Position numbers and translations under genes: made by a program
In this document: one piece after another, positions 25,751 through 34,724 of the stretch
How the letters are laid out: the number at the start of each line of letters is the position of its first letter
How positions within the stretch are numbered: position 1 is the first letter of the stretch
The notes under the pieces: generated by a model
The model's input: the letters and a program-made list of their open reading frames with translations, nothing else
What the model was told of the DNA's origin: nothing
The model's database searches: none
Assembly (NCBI GenBank): GCA_965238125.1
Contig: OZ250179.1
Coordinates: 2,480,001-2,544,000 of the forward strand
DNA length: 64,000 nt
From: UBA6623 sp965238125
GTDB lineage: Bacteria > Acidobacteriota > Terriglobia > Bryobacterales > UBA6623
Direction: 5' to 3'

Positions 25751-25979
25751 GGGAAAGCCAATTAGGATGCCTTATTTCACCGCCAAAGATCAAGCCCGGC
25801 GGATTTCCGCCGACCGTGACATCGTGGCTGTCCGCACTCGAGCAAGCTCCCCCGGGAACCCTTGAACCTGCGCGGCGGAGGCTCGGGCATCCATGACATC
25901 CCGGCCGTGGCGAACGCCGCGGCATCAATGACATAATGAGGAGCACTTCACACCAACTCTCGTCCTTTAAGGAGTCGCC
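25751..25979. other. Divergent gap upstream of thiC
   Basis: It separates the divergent DHH and thiC genes. ACCCTTGAACCTG at about 25858-25870 resembles the conserved 3' core of a TPP riboswitch (ACCCTTTGAACCTGA), but the partner GGGT stem and the CTGAGA box were not found upstream, so no riboswitch is called. AAGGAG lies five bases before the thiC start. Confidence 0.35.
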
Positions 25980-27362
25980 ATGCGGTCTGAATGGATAGCC
26001 CAACGCCAAGACGATTCGATCCGTACCCAAATCCACTACGCCCGAAAAGGCATCGTTACCCAGGAGATGGAGTACGTCGCCCGCCGCGAGAATCTGTCTC
26101 CCGAAACCGTGCGCGACGAAGTCGCCCGCGGACGCATGATCATCCCCGCCAACGTGCGCCATATCAACCTCGAACCGATGGCCATCGGCGTCAATTCGAA
26201 ATGTAAGATCAATTCGAACATCGGTAATTCCGCCGTCACCTCCGAGATCGACACCGAACTCGAAAAACTGCGCTATTCGATCAAATACGGCGCGGACACG
26301 GTGATGGATCTCTCGACGGGCGGCGATATTCCGCGCATCCGCGAAGCCATCATCAACGCCTCGCCGGTTCCCATCGGCACCGTGCCGATCTACGAAGCCC
26401 TCACCCGCGTCGACGGTAAGATCAACGACCTGACCTGGCCCGTCATGCGCGACGTCATCCAGGAGCAGGCCGAGCAGGGCGTCGACTACATGACGATCCA
26501 CGCCGGCGTGCTGATTCAATACGTCCCCATGGCCGTCAAGCGCCTCACCGGCATCGTAAGCCGCGGCGGCTCTCTGCTGGCTGAGTGGATGGTGAATCAG
26601 CACAAGCAGAACATGCTCTATGAGAACTACGACGAGATTTGCAAGATCTTTCAGAAATACGACGTCAGCTTTTCGTTGGGCGACGGCCTCCGTCCCGGTT
26701 CACTCGCCGACGCCAGCGACGAGGCGCAATTCGCCGAGCTCGACACCCTCGGCGAGCTGACGAAAAAGGCCTGGGAATACGACGTCCAAGTGATGATCGA
26801 AGGCCCCGGCCACATCCCGATGGACCAGATCAAGCTGCAAGTCGACAAGGAAAAAGAGATTTGCCACGAAGCGCCTTTCTACACCCTCGGCCCGCTGGTG
26901 ACCGATTTCGCGCCCGGTTACGACCACATCACCTCCGCCATCGGAGCCGCCATGATCGGCTGGCACGGCGCGTCGATGCTCTGCTACGTCACGCCCAAGG
27001 AACACCTCGGGCTGCCCAACAAGGAAGACGTCAAGCAAGGCCTGATTGCCTACAAGATCGCCGCGCACGCCGCCGACATCGCCCGCCATCGCCCCGGCGC
27101 CCGCGACCGCGACGACGCACTGTCGAAAGCGCGCTTCGAGTTCGATTGGAATCGCCAATTCGAGCTGTCGCTCGACCCGGAGACCGCGCGCGAAATGCAC
27201 GACGAAACTCTCCCCGAGGAAGGCTACAAATCAGCCCACTTCTGCTCGATGTGCGGCCCCAGCTTTTGTTCGATGAACATTTCCTCGCGAGTAGCGGAAT
27301 TTACCGCCGAGGACGCCGAGGCCGTGCTCAAGGAGCAAGAGCAATTGGTGACGCTGGGGTAG
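25980..27362 (+). CDS. thiC: Phosphomethylpyrimidine synthase
   Basis: Radical SAM-type enzyme converting aminoimidazole ribotide to HMP phosphate in thiamine biosynthesis. At 460 residues it is the shorter form lacking the long N-terminal extension of the E. coli enzyme. Characteristic stretches: MIIPANVRHINLEPMAIG, KINSNIGNSAVTS, MDLSTGGDIPRIREAI, HAGVLIQYVPM and VMIEGPGHIPMDQIK. The C-terminal cluster motif is HFCSMCGPSFCSM (CxxCxxxxC). Start ATG with AAGGAG at ideal spacing. No other thi gene is present in the window. Confidence 0.96.
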   Translation: MRSEWIAQRQDDSIRTQIHYARKGIVTQEMEYVARRENLSPETVRDEVARGRMIIPANVRHINLEPMAIGVNSKCKINSNIGNSAVTSEIDTELEKLRYSIKYGADTVMDLSTGGDIPRIREAIINASPVPIGTVPIYEALTRVDGKINDLTWPVMRDVIQEQAEQGVDYMTIHAGVLIQYVPMAVKRLTGIVSRGGSLLAEWMVNQHKQNMLYENYDEICKIFQKYDVSFSLGDGLRPGSLADASDEAQFAELDTLGELTKKAWEYDVQVMIEGPGHIPMDQIKLQVDKEKEICHEAPFYTLGPLVTDFAPGYDHITSAIGAAMIGWHGASMLCYVTPKEHLGLPNKEDVKQGLIAYKIAAHAADIARHRPGARDRDDALSKARFEFDWNRQFELSLDPETAREMHDETLPEEGYKSAHFCSMCGPSFCSMNISSRVAEFTAEDAEAVLKEQEQLVTLG

Positions 27363-27367
27363 GAGCC

Positions 27368-27580
27368 GCGTGTCGGGGATCCGTGTCGCCGAATCACGTG
27401 TCTCCGAATTACGTGTTGTCGAGCGACGTGGCGCACGTCTCCGACGTGCCGTGTCGCCAATCTTGGCGACATGTCTTCCCGTGCAACCTCTCGTCATCCG
27501 ACCCGATCGCCCCAAAACCGAGGACACTCGAGTTCGCCGACACGTAACCCGGCGACACGTAATTCGGCGACACGGAAAAC
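27368..27580. repeat. CGTGTCGCCGAA(T/A) repeat block, copy 1
   Basis: Made of degenerate GTGTCGCCGAATCACGTGTC units on the left and reverse-complement units (ACACGTAATTCGGCGACAC) on the right, around a core GCGACGTGGCGCACGTCTCC and GTGTCGCCAATC. The block at 31507-31795 has the same organisation. It fills the thiC-methyltransferase gap and touches the GTG start at 27582. Confidence 0.75.
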
Positions 27581-27581
27581 A

Positions 27582-28397
27582 GTGATCTACCCGCCCCATC
27601 TCCAAGAGCGCTACAAAGCCGAAGACCGCCTTCGCGAATTTTTCAACCGCCGCGCCGAAGAAACTCCCGCACAAGGTCAACCCCGCTCCCGTCAGCCCGC
27701 CCTCAACAAAACCATCGAACAAATGGGCCTGTGCCGCGATGATCGGGTCCTCGACATCGGTTGCGGCGACGGCGGCGTTTGCCGCCTGCTGTCCCCGCTC
27801 TGCCCCGAGGGCTCCGTCGCGGGTCTCGACATCTCCGATGGCATGATCCGGCTTGCCCGTGAACAATCCGTCGGCTTCGAGAACGTCCTCTACGCCCCAG
27901 GCGCCGCCGAGGAAATCCCCTGGGCCGAGGACTACTTCACGCGCATCGTCGCCATCGAGTCGGCCTACTATTGGCCTTCACCCGAAACCGCCCTGCGAGA
28001 GATCTTTCGCGTGGCGAACTTCGGCGCTGAGATTTTTCTATTGCTAAGCCTCTACGAGGGAAACCCCCACGCCCATCATTGGCGGGAGGGCTTCGATCCG
28101 CCCTTGCACTTGAAGAGCGCTGCGGAATGGATAGAAATTCTCAAGAACGCCGGCTTCAACCGCGTCGAGAGCGAACAACTCCCCGACGCCGACGCCGCGC
28201 TCGATGACCCTCCAAAAGACGACGCTGCCTGCGTCCCCTGGCCCTCGCCCGAACAGCACCGGGATTTCCGCCGCATCGGCCCCCTGCTCCTGCGCGCCGC
28301 GAAACCGAAGCTGCCCCCGTCGGGCCCCATCACCGTAGACCCCGACCGACCCCCACCCGTCGATCCCGATCCCGACCCGCTGCGCATTCTCGATTAG
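27582..28397 (+). CDS. Class I SAM-dependent methyltransferase
   Basis: Methyltransferase of 271 residues. SAM-binding motif I is DRVLDIGCGDGGVCRLL; motif II region GSVAGLDISDGMIRLARE; later AAEEIPWAEDYFTRIVAIES. The fold resembles UbiE/small-molecule methyltransferases. The C-terminus has a proline-rich tail (PPSGPITVDPDRPPP and more) of unknown role. GTG 27582 was chosen because the upstream in-frame sequence is repeat. It lies 219 bases after thiC; a thiamine link is not supported by sequence. Confidence 0.8.
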   Translation: MIYPPHLQERYKAEDRLREFFNRRAEETPAQGQPRSRQPALNKTIEQMGLCRDDRVLDIGCGDGGVCRLLSPLCPEGSVAGLDISDGMIRLAREQSVGFENVLYAPGAAEEIPWAEDYFTRIVAIESAYYWPSPETALREIFRVANFGAEIFLLLSLYEGNPHAHHWREGFDPPLHLKSAAEWIEILKNAGFNRVESEQLPDADAALDDPPKDDAACVPWPSPEQHRDFRRIGPLLLRAAKPKLPPSGPITVDPDRPPPVDPDPDPLRILD

Positions 28398-28430
28398 GTG
28401 TCGGCGTTCGGCAGCCCGCGGCATGAGTAT

Positions 28431-28553
28431 GTTCGGGCGAAAATGGGGGACTGCCGGCCGATTTTCGCGTCTCGAACTGTTGCGTTTCCAAACGCCGGTG
28501 GGTAGCGAGAATCGGTGGCTGTACCTTTTTCGCGTAGTGGGACTTACACGACG
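28431..28553. repeat. Dispersed repeat GTTCGGGCGAAAATGGGGGA, second copy
   Basis: Same family as 3744-3862: GTTCGGGCGAAAATGGGGGA, GATTTTCGCG, GAATCGGTGGCTGTACC, T run, CGCGTAGT. It lies between the convergent methyltransferase and SDR genes. Confidence 0.75.
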
Positions 28554-28557
28554 CAAG

Positions 28558-29316
28558 CTACGGAATCATCACCCGCCCGCCGCTAACCACAATCGTCTGC
28601 CCGGTCATGAAATCCGAGAGGTCGGACACCAGGAAATACACCGCATTGGCGATCTCCTCGGGTTCCCCCAACCGCCCCAACGGCGTCGCCGCGACGATTT
28701 CCTTGGTCTTGGCCAGCCCCAGAACCGGCGGTCCGAGTTCAGTGTCAATCAATCCCGGCGCGATCGCATTGATGCGAATCGTCGGAGCCAAGCCCTCGGC
28801 GAAGCATCTCACCATCGCCTGCACGGCGGCCTTGGAGGCCGAGTAATCAATTTGCATCCGGCGCGCCCGTAGCGCCGCAACCGACGAGAGGCAAACAATG
28901 CGGCCCCACCCCTTCTCGATCATTTCGTCCTTCACCGCCATGATGGAAAGAAACGTCCCATCGAGATTGACGGCCATCGTCCGCCGATAGCTCTCGTACG
29001 TAATTTCCGCATGACTCTTGATGAAGCCGATGCCCGCGCTCGCCACGAGCATATCGATCGAGCCGAAGGCTTCGCGCGTTTCGGCCGCCATCCGATCAAC
29101 TTCGGAAGGCTCGGAAACATCCGCCTTCACCAGAATCACCCGCGCGCCCTCCTGCTCGACCATCGTCTTGGTTTCCTCGGCGTCGGCATCGCGGCTCACG
29201 TAGTTGATGGCCACGTTAGCACCCTCCCGACCCAGCTTCACCGCCGTCGCGCGACCCAAGCCCCGCGCCCCGCCGGTAATCAAAACGGTTTTCCCCGCAA
29301 ATTCTCTTTCAGCCAA
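28558..29316 (-). CDS. SDR family NAD(P)-dependent oxidoreductase
   Basis: Classical short-chain dehydrogenase/reductase of 252 residues, FabG-like. Cofactor motif VLITGGARGLGRATA, active site VCLSSVAALRARRMQIDYSASKAA seen as Ser then YSASK (Tyr and Lys), NAG replaced by ASAG in LVASAGIGF, and the C-terminal FLVSDLSDFMTGQTI. The substrate is unknown. The start is TTG at 29316: no in-frame ATG lies upstream, and AAGGAAAGGA is suitably spaced. It is the last gene of the trmH-rarA-SDR group, 39 bases after rarA. Confidence 0.85.
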   Translation of the reverse strand: MAEREFAGKTVLITGGARGLGRATAVKLGREGANVAINYVSRDADAEETKTMVEQEGARVILVKADVSEPSEVDRMAAETREAFGSIDMLVASAGIGFIKSHAEITYESYRRTMAVNLDGTFLSIMAVKDEMIEKGWGRIVCLSSVAALRARRMQIDYSASKAAVQAMVRCFAEGLAPTIRINAIAPGLIDTELGPPVLGLAKTKEIVAATPLGRLGEPEEIANAVYFLVSDLSDFMTGQTIVVSGGRVMIP

Positions 29317-29355
29317 AATGTTTCCTTTCCTTGCAACAAGCCGCCTACCGGCGGC

Positions 29356-30672
29356 TCAATCGGTTCGAACGTCCTTTCGTAACTCCTCGAGCCTCCTCGC
29401 AATACGTTCTTCGATACCCCGATTCGTCGGCAAGTAATACCGCCGCCCACGAAGGGCCTCGGGCAGACACTCCATGTCCGGCACCGCGTCCTCGAAATCG
29501 TGCGCGTGCTTGTACCCCTCGCCGTAGTCAAGCTCTTTCATCAACTTCGTCGGAGCATTGCGAAGATTGAGCGGCACGGGTTCATCCACCGAATCACGCA
29601 CATCCTCCCGCGCGCGACCCAACGCTTTGTAGACGGCGTCCGACTTCGGCGCCATCGCCAGGTACACCGCCGTCTGCGCCAACATCAAATCGCCCTCCGG
29701 CTCGCCGATCAGCCGAAACGCCTCCACCGCGGCCACCGCCTGCTCGAGCGCCCGCGGATCGGCCAAGCCAATGTCTTCCGCCGCCATGCGCACCAGCCTC
29801 CGCAAAATATAGAGCCGGTCTTCGCCCCCCTCCAGCATCCTCGCCAGCCAATAAAGCGCCGCGTCCGGGTCACTTGACCGCACCGATTTATGCAGCGCCG
29901 AAATCAGGTTGTAATGTTGCTCGCCCGACTTATCGTAGAGCTGCATCTTTCGCTGCAGCACGCTCTCGAGCAACTCCTCGGTCAGCGGGGCTCCGCTCGC
30001 GGCGACAATCGCTGTTTCTAAAGTCCGCAGCGCCGCCCGCGCGTCGCCGTTCGAAAAGGCGGCGATCCGCCCGAGAATGTCTTCGTCGACTTCTCCGCAT
30101 TCGCCCAACTGCTCCTTTTCGTCCTCGATCGCGCGGGCCAGAATCGAGACAATCTCCGTCGGCGCCAGGGCGTAGAGCACATGAACCTTCGTCCGCGAAA
30201 GCAAGGCCGAAATCACTTCGAAAGACGGGTTCTCCGTCGTCGCCCCGATCAAGATCACATCGGCCCGCTCGACATACGGCAAGAAGGCGTCCTGCTGCGC
30301 TTTGTTGAACCGGTGAATCTCATCGACGAACAAAATCGTCCGTCGCCCCGATCGGCGCAGTCGTTTCGCGTCGGCCATCACGGCCTTGACGTCCTTGATG
30401 CTGCTGAGAACCGCGCTGAAAGGCACAAATTCGCAGTCCGTCCCGCGGGCGATGATGCGTGCCAGCGTCGTCTTGCCCACACCCGGCGGCCCCCACAAGA
30501 TCATCGAGGCAGCCCGGTCGCTCTCGATCTCGGTCCGCAGCGGTTTCCCGGGACCCAATAAGTGCTGCTGCCCGACAAAATCATCGAGCGACCGCGGCCG
30601 CACGCGCTCCGCCAGCGGACGGCCGGAATCGACCTCCTCTTCTCTCGGACCGATCTGCTCAAACAGACTCAT
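29356..30672 (-). CDS. rarA: Replication-associated recombination protein A
   Basis: AAA+ ATPase (RarA/MgsA, related to WRNIP1) acting at stalled replication forks. Walker A WGPPGVGKTTLARIIA, Walker B TILFVDEIHRFNKAQQD, sensor 1 LIGATTENPSFEV, arginine finger region ALLSRTKVHVL, and the C-terminal tetramerisation domain (NLISALHKSVRSSDPDAALY). The 438-residue length is standard. Its ATG overlaps the TGA of the upstream rRNA/tRNA methyltransferase as ATGA, so the two are translationally coupled. Confidence 0.95.
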   Translation of the reverse strand: MSLFEQIGPREEEVDSGRPLAERVRPRSLDDFVGQQHLLGPGKPLRTEIESDRAASMILWGPPGVGKTTLARIIARGTDCEFVPFSAVLSSIKDVKAVMADAKRLRRSGRRTILFVDEIHRFNKAQQDAFLPYVERADVILIGATTENPSFEVISALLSRTKVHVLYALAPTEIVSILARAIEDEKEQLGECGEVDEDILGRIAAFSNGDARAALRTLETAIVAASGAPLTEELLESVLQRKMQLYDKSGEQHYNLISALHKSVRSSDPDAALYWLARMLEGGEDRLYILRRLVRMAAEDIGLADPRALEQAVAAVEAFRLIGEPEGDLMLAQTAVYLAMAPKSDAVYKALGRAREDVRDSVDEPVPLNLRNAPTKLMKELDYGEGYKHAHDFEDAVPDMECLPEALRGRRYYLPTNRGIEERIARRLEELRKDVRTD

Positions 30673-31502
30673 TTCTGCTTTGTTCCGCGCAAGCCCGGCT
30701 CTGCGCGTCGACGAGCGGCTTCATAGAGCAAGACGCCGGCCGCCGTCGCCGCGTTCAGCGACTCAACCCCGGTCGTCGGAATCCGTACGCCTCGCGCTTG
30801 CCGCTCAAACACTTCGCTCACTCCCCGCCCTTCCGAACCAATCAGCAAGACCGTCGGCCGCGTCAGGTCGCAACGCGCCGCCCGCAGCCGAGCCCTCGGC
30901 GACGCCGCTAGTACCTGAACCTTCCGCTGTCGAAAAGCCGCCTGCACCAAATCCGCGTCCACCCCGTAGACAAACGGAACTCGAAACATCGACCCCGCCG
31001 ACGCCCGCAACAATTTCGAATTAAAAGGACTCACCGACCCCGGCAGAAACAAAACCCCCGTCCCCCCAAAAGCCTCCGTCGACCGCACGATCGTCCCCGC
31101 GTTCCCCGGATCTTGGATGCCGTCCAATGCCGTCACCAGCGACCGCCCGCGAAACACCGCATCCAGATCCCACACCGGCGGACGCACCAACGCAATCACG
31201 CCTTGGCTCGACTCGGTCGTCGCGGTCTTGTTGAGCAGCGCGTCGCCGACAACCGTCAGCCGAACCCCCTGCAACCGCCCGACATGCCGTTCCACCGCTT
31301 TGCGCACCGAAGCCGCGACAAGAATGTGGGGGACCGCCAACTCGCTCCGCAACGCCTCTTCCAACAAGTGAAACGATTCGGCGACTAAGTACCCCTCGTC
31401 GGTTAACTCCCCGCGAACCAAGGCCCGCCGAACCCGCTTCAGCAACGGATTAGCCGCACTCGTAATCACTTCACGCGAAACCACAGCCACAGCGCCTTCC
31501 AT
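30669..31502 (-). CDS. SpoU/TrmH-family RNA 2'-O-methyltransferase
   Basis: SPOUT-class methyltransferase of 277 residues: an N-terminal substrate-binding domain (ITSAANPLLKRVRRALVRGE) and a trefoil-knot domain with LDGIQDPGNAGTIVRSTEAF, VLLIGSEGRGVS and VRIPTTGVESLNAATAAGV. Such proteins methylate rRNA or tRNA ribose; the exact site is unknown. ATG 31502 was chosen; the longer frame to 31550 reads through the CGTGTCGCC repeat and adds RH-rich sequence that looks artificial. It is the first gene of the operon with rarA. Confidence 0.9.
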   Translation of the reverse strand: MEGAVAVVSREVITSAANPLLKRVRRALVRGELTDEGYLVAESFHLLEEALRSELAVPHILVAASVRKAVERHVGRLQGVRLTVVGDALLNKTATTESSQGVIALVRPPVWDLDAVFRGRSLVTALDGIQDPGNAGTIVRSTEAFGGTGVLFLPGSVSPFNSKLLRASAGSMFRVPFVYGVDADLVQAAFRQRKVQVLAASPRARLRAARCDLTRPTVLLIGSEGRGVSEVFERQARGVRIPTTGVESLNAATAAGVLLYEAARRRAEPGLRGTKQK

Positions 31503-31506
31503 CCTA

Positions 31507-31795
31507 CCGTGTCCGGAGCCGTGTCGCCGGGGCACGTGTCGCCGAATCATGTGTCGCCGGAGTACGTGTCGCCGGAGTACGTGTCGCCGGAGTACGTGTC
31601 GCCGATCACGTCGTACCGGTTCAAATTCCAGTCGTGCCTATTGACGCGGCGCAACACTCGACGTGGCGCACGCCTCCGGTTGCCGTGTCGCCAATCATGG
31701 CGGCATGTCTTCCCCACAGCCCACCATCAGCCGATCCGCAACACGTAATTCGGCGACACGGCCCCCGACACGTACCTGCGCTACACTGGTTCCCT
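31507..31795. repeat. CGTGTCGCCGGAGTA repeat block, copy 2
   Basis: Contains three perfect 15-bp tandem units GTGTCGCCGGAGTAC (about 31552-31600), then CGACGTGGCGCACGCCTCC, GTGTCGCCAATCATGG and, at the right, the reverse form ACACGTAATTCGGCGACACG. It has the same organisation as 27368-27580. It lies between divergent trmH and the symporter, so promoters of both must be inside or at its edges. Confidence 0.8.
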
Positions 31796-31813
31796 ATCTC
31801 GCGCCGCTCCCCC

Positions 31814-33070
31814 ATGCAGCTCTACACCAAGATCCTGATCGGCCTCGTCGCCGGCGCCGGCGTCGGCGTCGTCGCGAACCTAGCCGACATCGCCTGGCTC
31901 CGCGCAACCCTGACCGCCCTCGAGCCCGTCGGCACCGGCTTCATTCGACTGATCACCATGATCGTCGTGCCGCTCGTTTTCGCCAGCCTCTTAGTCGGAA
32001 CGGCGTCGCTCGGCGACATCCGCAAACTCGGCCGCATCGGCAGTAAGACGATCCTCTACTACATGTTCACGACCACGATCGCGGTGACCATCGGGTTGGC
32101 CTTGGGGAATTTATTTTCACCGGGCTCGAGCGTGGATCCGGCGACCCGCGATAAGTTGGCCGCGCGTTTTGAAGGCGAAGCGCAGGGCAAGATGGAAATC
32201 GCCGCCGAGTCGCCGTCAGTCACTGAGGTGCTGCTCGGCATCATCCCGCGCAATCCCGTGCAGGCGGCCGCCAATTTCGACTTGCTGCCGCTGATCTTCT
32301 TCGCGATCATTTTCGGGGCGGCGGTCAGCATGGCTCCCGACGAACAAAGACAGGCCGTCCTGCTCTTCTTCGAAGGTGTCAACAGCGCCTCGATGCTCAT
32401 CATCACATGGGTAATGAAGCTGGCCCCCTACGCCGTCTTCGCCCTGATCGCCGCCGTCGTGGCGCAATTCGGGCTCGATCTGTTGCGCAGCTTGCTGCTC
32501 TACTCGTTGGTGGTCGTGCTGGGACTGCTGCTGCACATGTTCGGCACCCTCGCCTTGATGGTTCGCTTCGCCGCCAAGATGAGTCCCGTGTTGTTTTTTA
32601 AGCGCATCATCGCCGTACCAATCTTCGCGTTTTCGACATCGTCGTCAAGCGCAACCCTACCGGTCACCATGGGCACGGCGGAATCGAAACTCGGCGTCCC
32701 GAAGCAGGTCAGCAGTTTCGTCCTGCCGCTCGGCGCGACCATCAACATGGACGGCACGGCCCTCTATCAAGCCCTTGCGGTTCTCTTCATCGCGCAAATC
32801 TACGGCATCCCGCTGGATCTGGGAGCGCAACTGACCGTCGTGTTAACAGCGACGCTGGCCTCGATAGGAACCGCCGGCGTCCCCAGCGCCGGCATCATCA
32901 TGCTGATCGTCGTATTGCAATCGGTCGGACTCGGCGACAAAGTCGAAGCCGGAATCGCCCTCATCCTGGGCGTTGACCGCATCCTCGACATGCTCCGCAC
33001 ATCCGTCAACGTAACCGGCGACCTCTCCTGCGCCGCCTATATCGCGCGCTCCGAACAAGACGCCGCCTGA
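31814..33070 (+). CDS. Dicarboxylate/amino acid:cation symporter
   Basis: Inner-membrane sodium or proton symporter of the DAACS (GltP/DctA) family, 418 residues. Family motifs are the serine-rich SSSSATLPVTM (hairpin 1), INMDGTALYQALAVLFIAQ (TM7 NMDGT), ASIGTAGVPSAG (hairpin 2) and the TM8 sequence DRILDMLRTSVNVTGD. A long loop (residues about 100-140) with MEIAAESPS occurs between TM3 and TM4. Substrate is probably glutamate, aspartate or C4-dicarboxylate, by family only. ATG 31814 follows directly after the repeat block without a strong Shine-Dalgarno. Confidence 0.92.
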   Translation: MQLYTKILIGLVAGAGVGVVANLADIAWLRATLTALEPVGTGFIRLITMIVVPLVFASLLVGTASLGDIRKLGRIGSKTILYYMFTTTIAVTIGLALGNLFSPGSSVDPATRDKLAARFEGEAQGKMEIAAESPSVTEVLLGIIPRNPVQAAANFDLLPLIFFAIIFGAAVSMAPDEQRQAVLLFFEGVNSASMLIITWVMKLAPYAVFALIAAVVAQFGLDLLRSLLLYSLVVVLGLLLHMFGTLALMVRFAAKMSPVLFFKRIIAVPIFAFSTSSSSATLPVTMGTAESKLGVPKQVSSFVLPLGATINMDGTALYQALAVLFIAQIYGIPLDLGAQLTVVLTATLASIGTAGVPSAGIIMLIVVLQSVGLGDKVEAGIALILGVDRILDMLRTSVNVTGDLSCAAYIARSEQDAA

Positions 33071-33099
33071 CCGAGAGAGGGTGGGAAAAGGGGGCTGTC

Positions 33100-33330
33100 C
33101 AAGCGCCGACCGGCAAAGCGGCGGCCGGAATCCAGCCTGGGTGGAGCCGCGGGCGGAACTCCAGGTACGGAATCAAACGAGGTTCGCCCGCGGGAGGTTT
33201 GGTTGAAGCGGCCAGGGCGGGGGGCTGTGAAAAAATGGGGACTGTACCGAGCGCCGACCGAAATAGTTCCATTGAATCAGTAGCCGCATCCGGCGCGATG
33301 TGGACTGTACCCGATTTTTTCACAGCCCCC
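33100..33330. repeat. Composite repeat with GGGGGCTGTGAAAAAAT arms
   Basis: 33220-33240 (GGGGGCTGTGAAAAAATGGG) and 33311-33330 (reverse-complemented GGGGGCTGTGAAAAAATCGG) form a 20-bp inverted pair. The stretch 33100-33170 (GCGGCGGCCGGAATCC...CCTGGGTGGAGCCGC) is a diverged member of the CCCTGGGCTA family. No protein-like frame is present in 33071-33513. Confidence 0.65.
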
Positions 33331-33513
33331 GGGGTTGCCGGGCTTTCAGGCCGTCGCGGCTCAACGCTTTCGGACGGGCATCGAAGCCTTCGGGTCTTCC
33401 GCACCGAGAAAACGCGGCTGCCGATAAATCCTTGTGTTTGTCTTGGGTCGTTCGGGTCGGCTTACAATGAATAGCTGCGCCAGGGCGCTTGTGGGGAGAC
33501 TGTACCGAGTACG

Positions 33514-34545
33514 ATGCCGCGTCTTATTTCATTGCTGGTGATGCTGGTTGCCTTGGCGGCGCCGATGGCGGCTTGGCAAGTTTCCCACGATGCCGACGGC
33601 GAGTGGGGCGATATGCTCAAGGATCTGGTTCGGTCCGCCGACCCGGATTCGGGAATCTTTTTGTGGGCGCTGGTGGTCGCGTTTTTCGCCGGCGCCGCAC
33701 ATGCTTTGACGCCCGGTCACGGCAAGGCGCTCGTGGCGGCCTATCTTGTGGGCTCGAAAGGGACCGTTTGGGACGCCGTGTTTCTCGGCAGCGTGGTGAC
33801 GGTGACGCACACCGCGGCCGTTTTCGTGCTCGGTTTGTTGACGCTCTACGCCTCGCAGTACTTCTTGATGGAACAGCTCTACGCTTGGCTGTCGGTGATC
33901 AGCGGCGTGCTGATCGTGGCGATCGGCTCGTGGCTGCTCAGCTCGCGCTGGAGGTTCTTCCGGCATCCCGAGTTGGCCGAAGCCCATGCGCACTCCCATT
34001 CGCACGGGCCTTTCGGGCAGACGCACTCGCACGTTCACCCGCACACGCATGAGGACAGTCATTCTCATGAGCACTCTCATGACCACTCGCACGACCACTC
34101 GCATGCGGACGGCCATTCCCATGAGCACGACCACGAGCACGAACATTCGCACAGCCATGGGCATGACGAGGGTTCGGGCCACACGCACAGCCACGACCAC
34201 GGCCACTCCCACGGGCCTGGAGAAGGGCGCGGAAGTCTCCTCTCGTTGGGGATTTCAGGCGGGTTGATTCCTTGTCCGGAAGCTCTGGCCGTTTTGCTGA
34301 TCTCTTTCACACTGAACCGTATTGCTTTCGGGTTGATTATCCTGCTGGCTTTCAGTCTGGGGCTGGCGGCGATTTTGATTGCTATCGGCGTGGCGATGGT
34401 TCTGGCCGGGCCCACCCTCAAGCGGTTTACCAAGGACGGGTCGATGATGCGCTTTCTGCCGGTAGGCAGCGCGGTCGTCGTCACACTACTGGGAGTGGCC
34501 ATTCTCGCGAAAGCGGTTACCGACGCCGGGTGGTTGGGAACATGA
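33514..34545 (+). CDS. NicO/RcnA-like nickel-cobalt transporter
   Basis: Membrane protein of 343 residues with signature AHALTPGHGKALVAAYLVG in an early helix and GISGGLIPCPEALAVLLIS later, as in NicO/RcnA/UreH-type metal exporters. Between helix sets 3 and 4 lies a loop of about 85 residues extremely rich in His, Asp and Glu (for example HTHEDSHSHEHSHDHSHDHS), which would bind divalent metal. The N-terminus has a signal-like segment. Ni or Co export is the expected role; no metalloregulator lies next to it. The start is ATG 33514. Confidence 0.87.
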   Translation: MPRLISLLVMLVALAAPMAAWQVSHDADGEWGDMLKDLVRSADPDSGIFLWALVVAFFAGAAHALTPGHGKALVAAYLVGSKGTVWDAVFLGSVVTVTHTAAVFVLGLLTLYASQYFLMEQLYAWLSVISGVLIVAIGSWLLSSRWRFFRHPELAEAHAHSHSHGPFGQTHSHVHPHTHEDSHSHEHSHDHSHDHSHADGHSHEHDHEHEHSHSHGHDEGSGHTHSHDHGHSHGPGEGRGSLLSLGISGGLIPCPEALAVLLISFTLNRIAFGLIILLAFSLGLAAILIAIGVAMVLAGPTLKRFTKDGSMMRFLPVGSAVVVTLLGVAILAKAVTDAGWLGT

Positions 34546-34600
34546 CCGCACATCGAGCCGGCTTGGCAGCCTGTAGTGCAAGTCCGACCGCGATGAAAAT

Positions 34601-34720
34601 GGGTGTCGGGAGTGTTCCCGCCGCCCCTTCAGGGCTCCCACGGGGTGCAAGTTCTACCCGGGGTTCCGCCTTCCGGCTCCACCCTGGGCTAAATTCCCGC
34701 CGCCGCTTCGCGGCTCAGGA
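34601..34720. repeat. CCCTGGGCTA dispersed repeat
   Basis: GGGTGTCGGG, TTCCCGCCGCCCCTTCAGGG, CTTCCGGCTCCACCCTGGGC and CCGCCGCCGCTTCGCGGCTC occur in that order. It matches 53478-53615 in the same orientation and 21903-22030 in reverse. It ends five bases before the presumed TTG start of the VWFA gene and supplies its AGGA. Confidence 0.8.
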
Positions 34721-34724
34721 TTGG

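Noticed and set aside
25840..25900. TPP riboswitch before thiC
   Set aside because: ACCCTTGAACCTG resembles the 3' core, but the CTGAGA box and the matching GGGT stem are missing upstream. A covariance-model search would decide; I do not call it.
31552..31600. CRISPR-like array of 15-bp units
   Set aside because: Units are directly tandem without spacers, are too short, and no cas gene is present.
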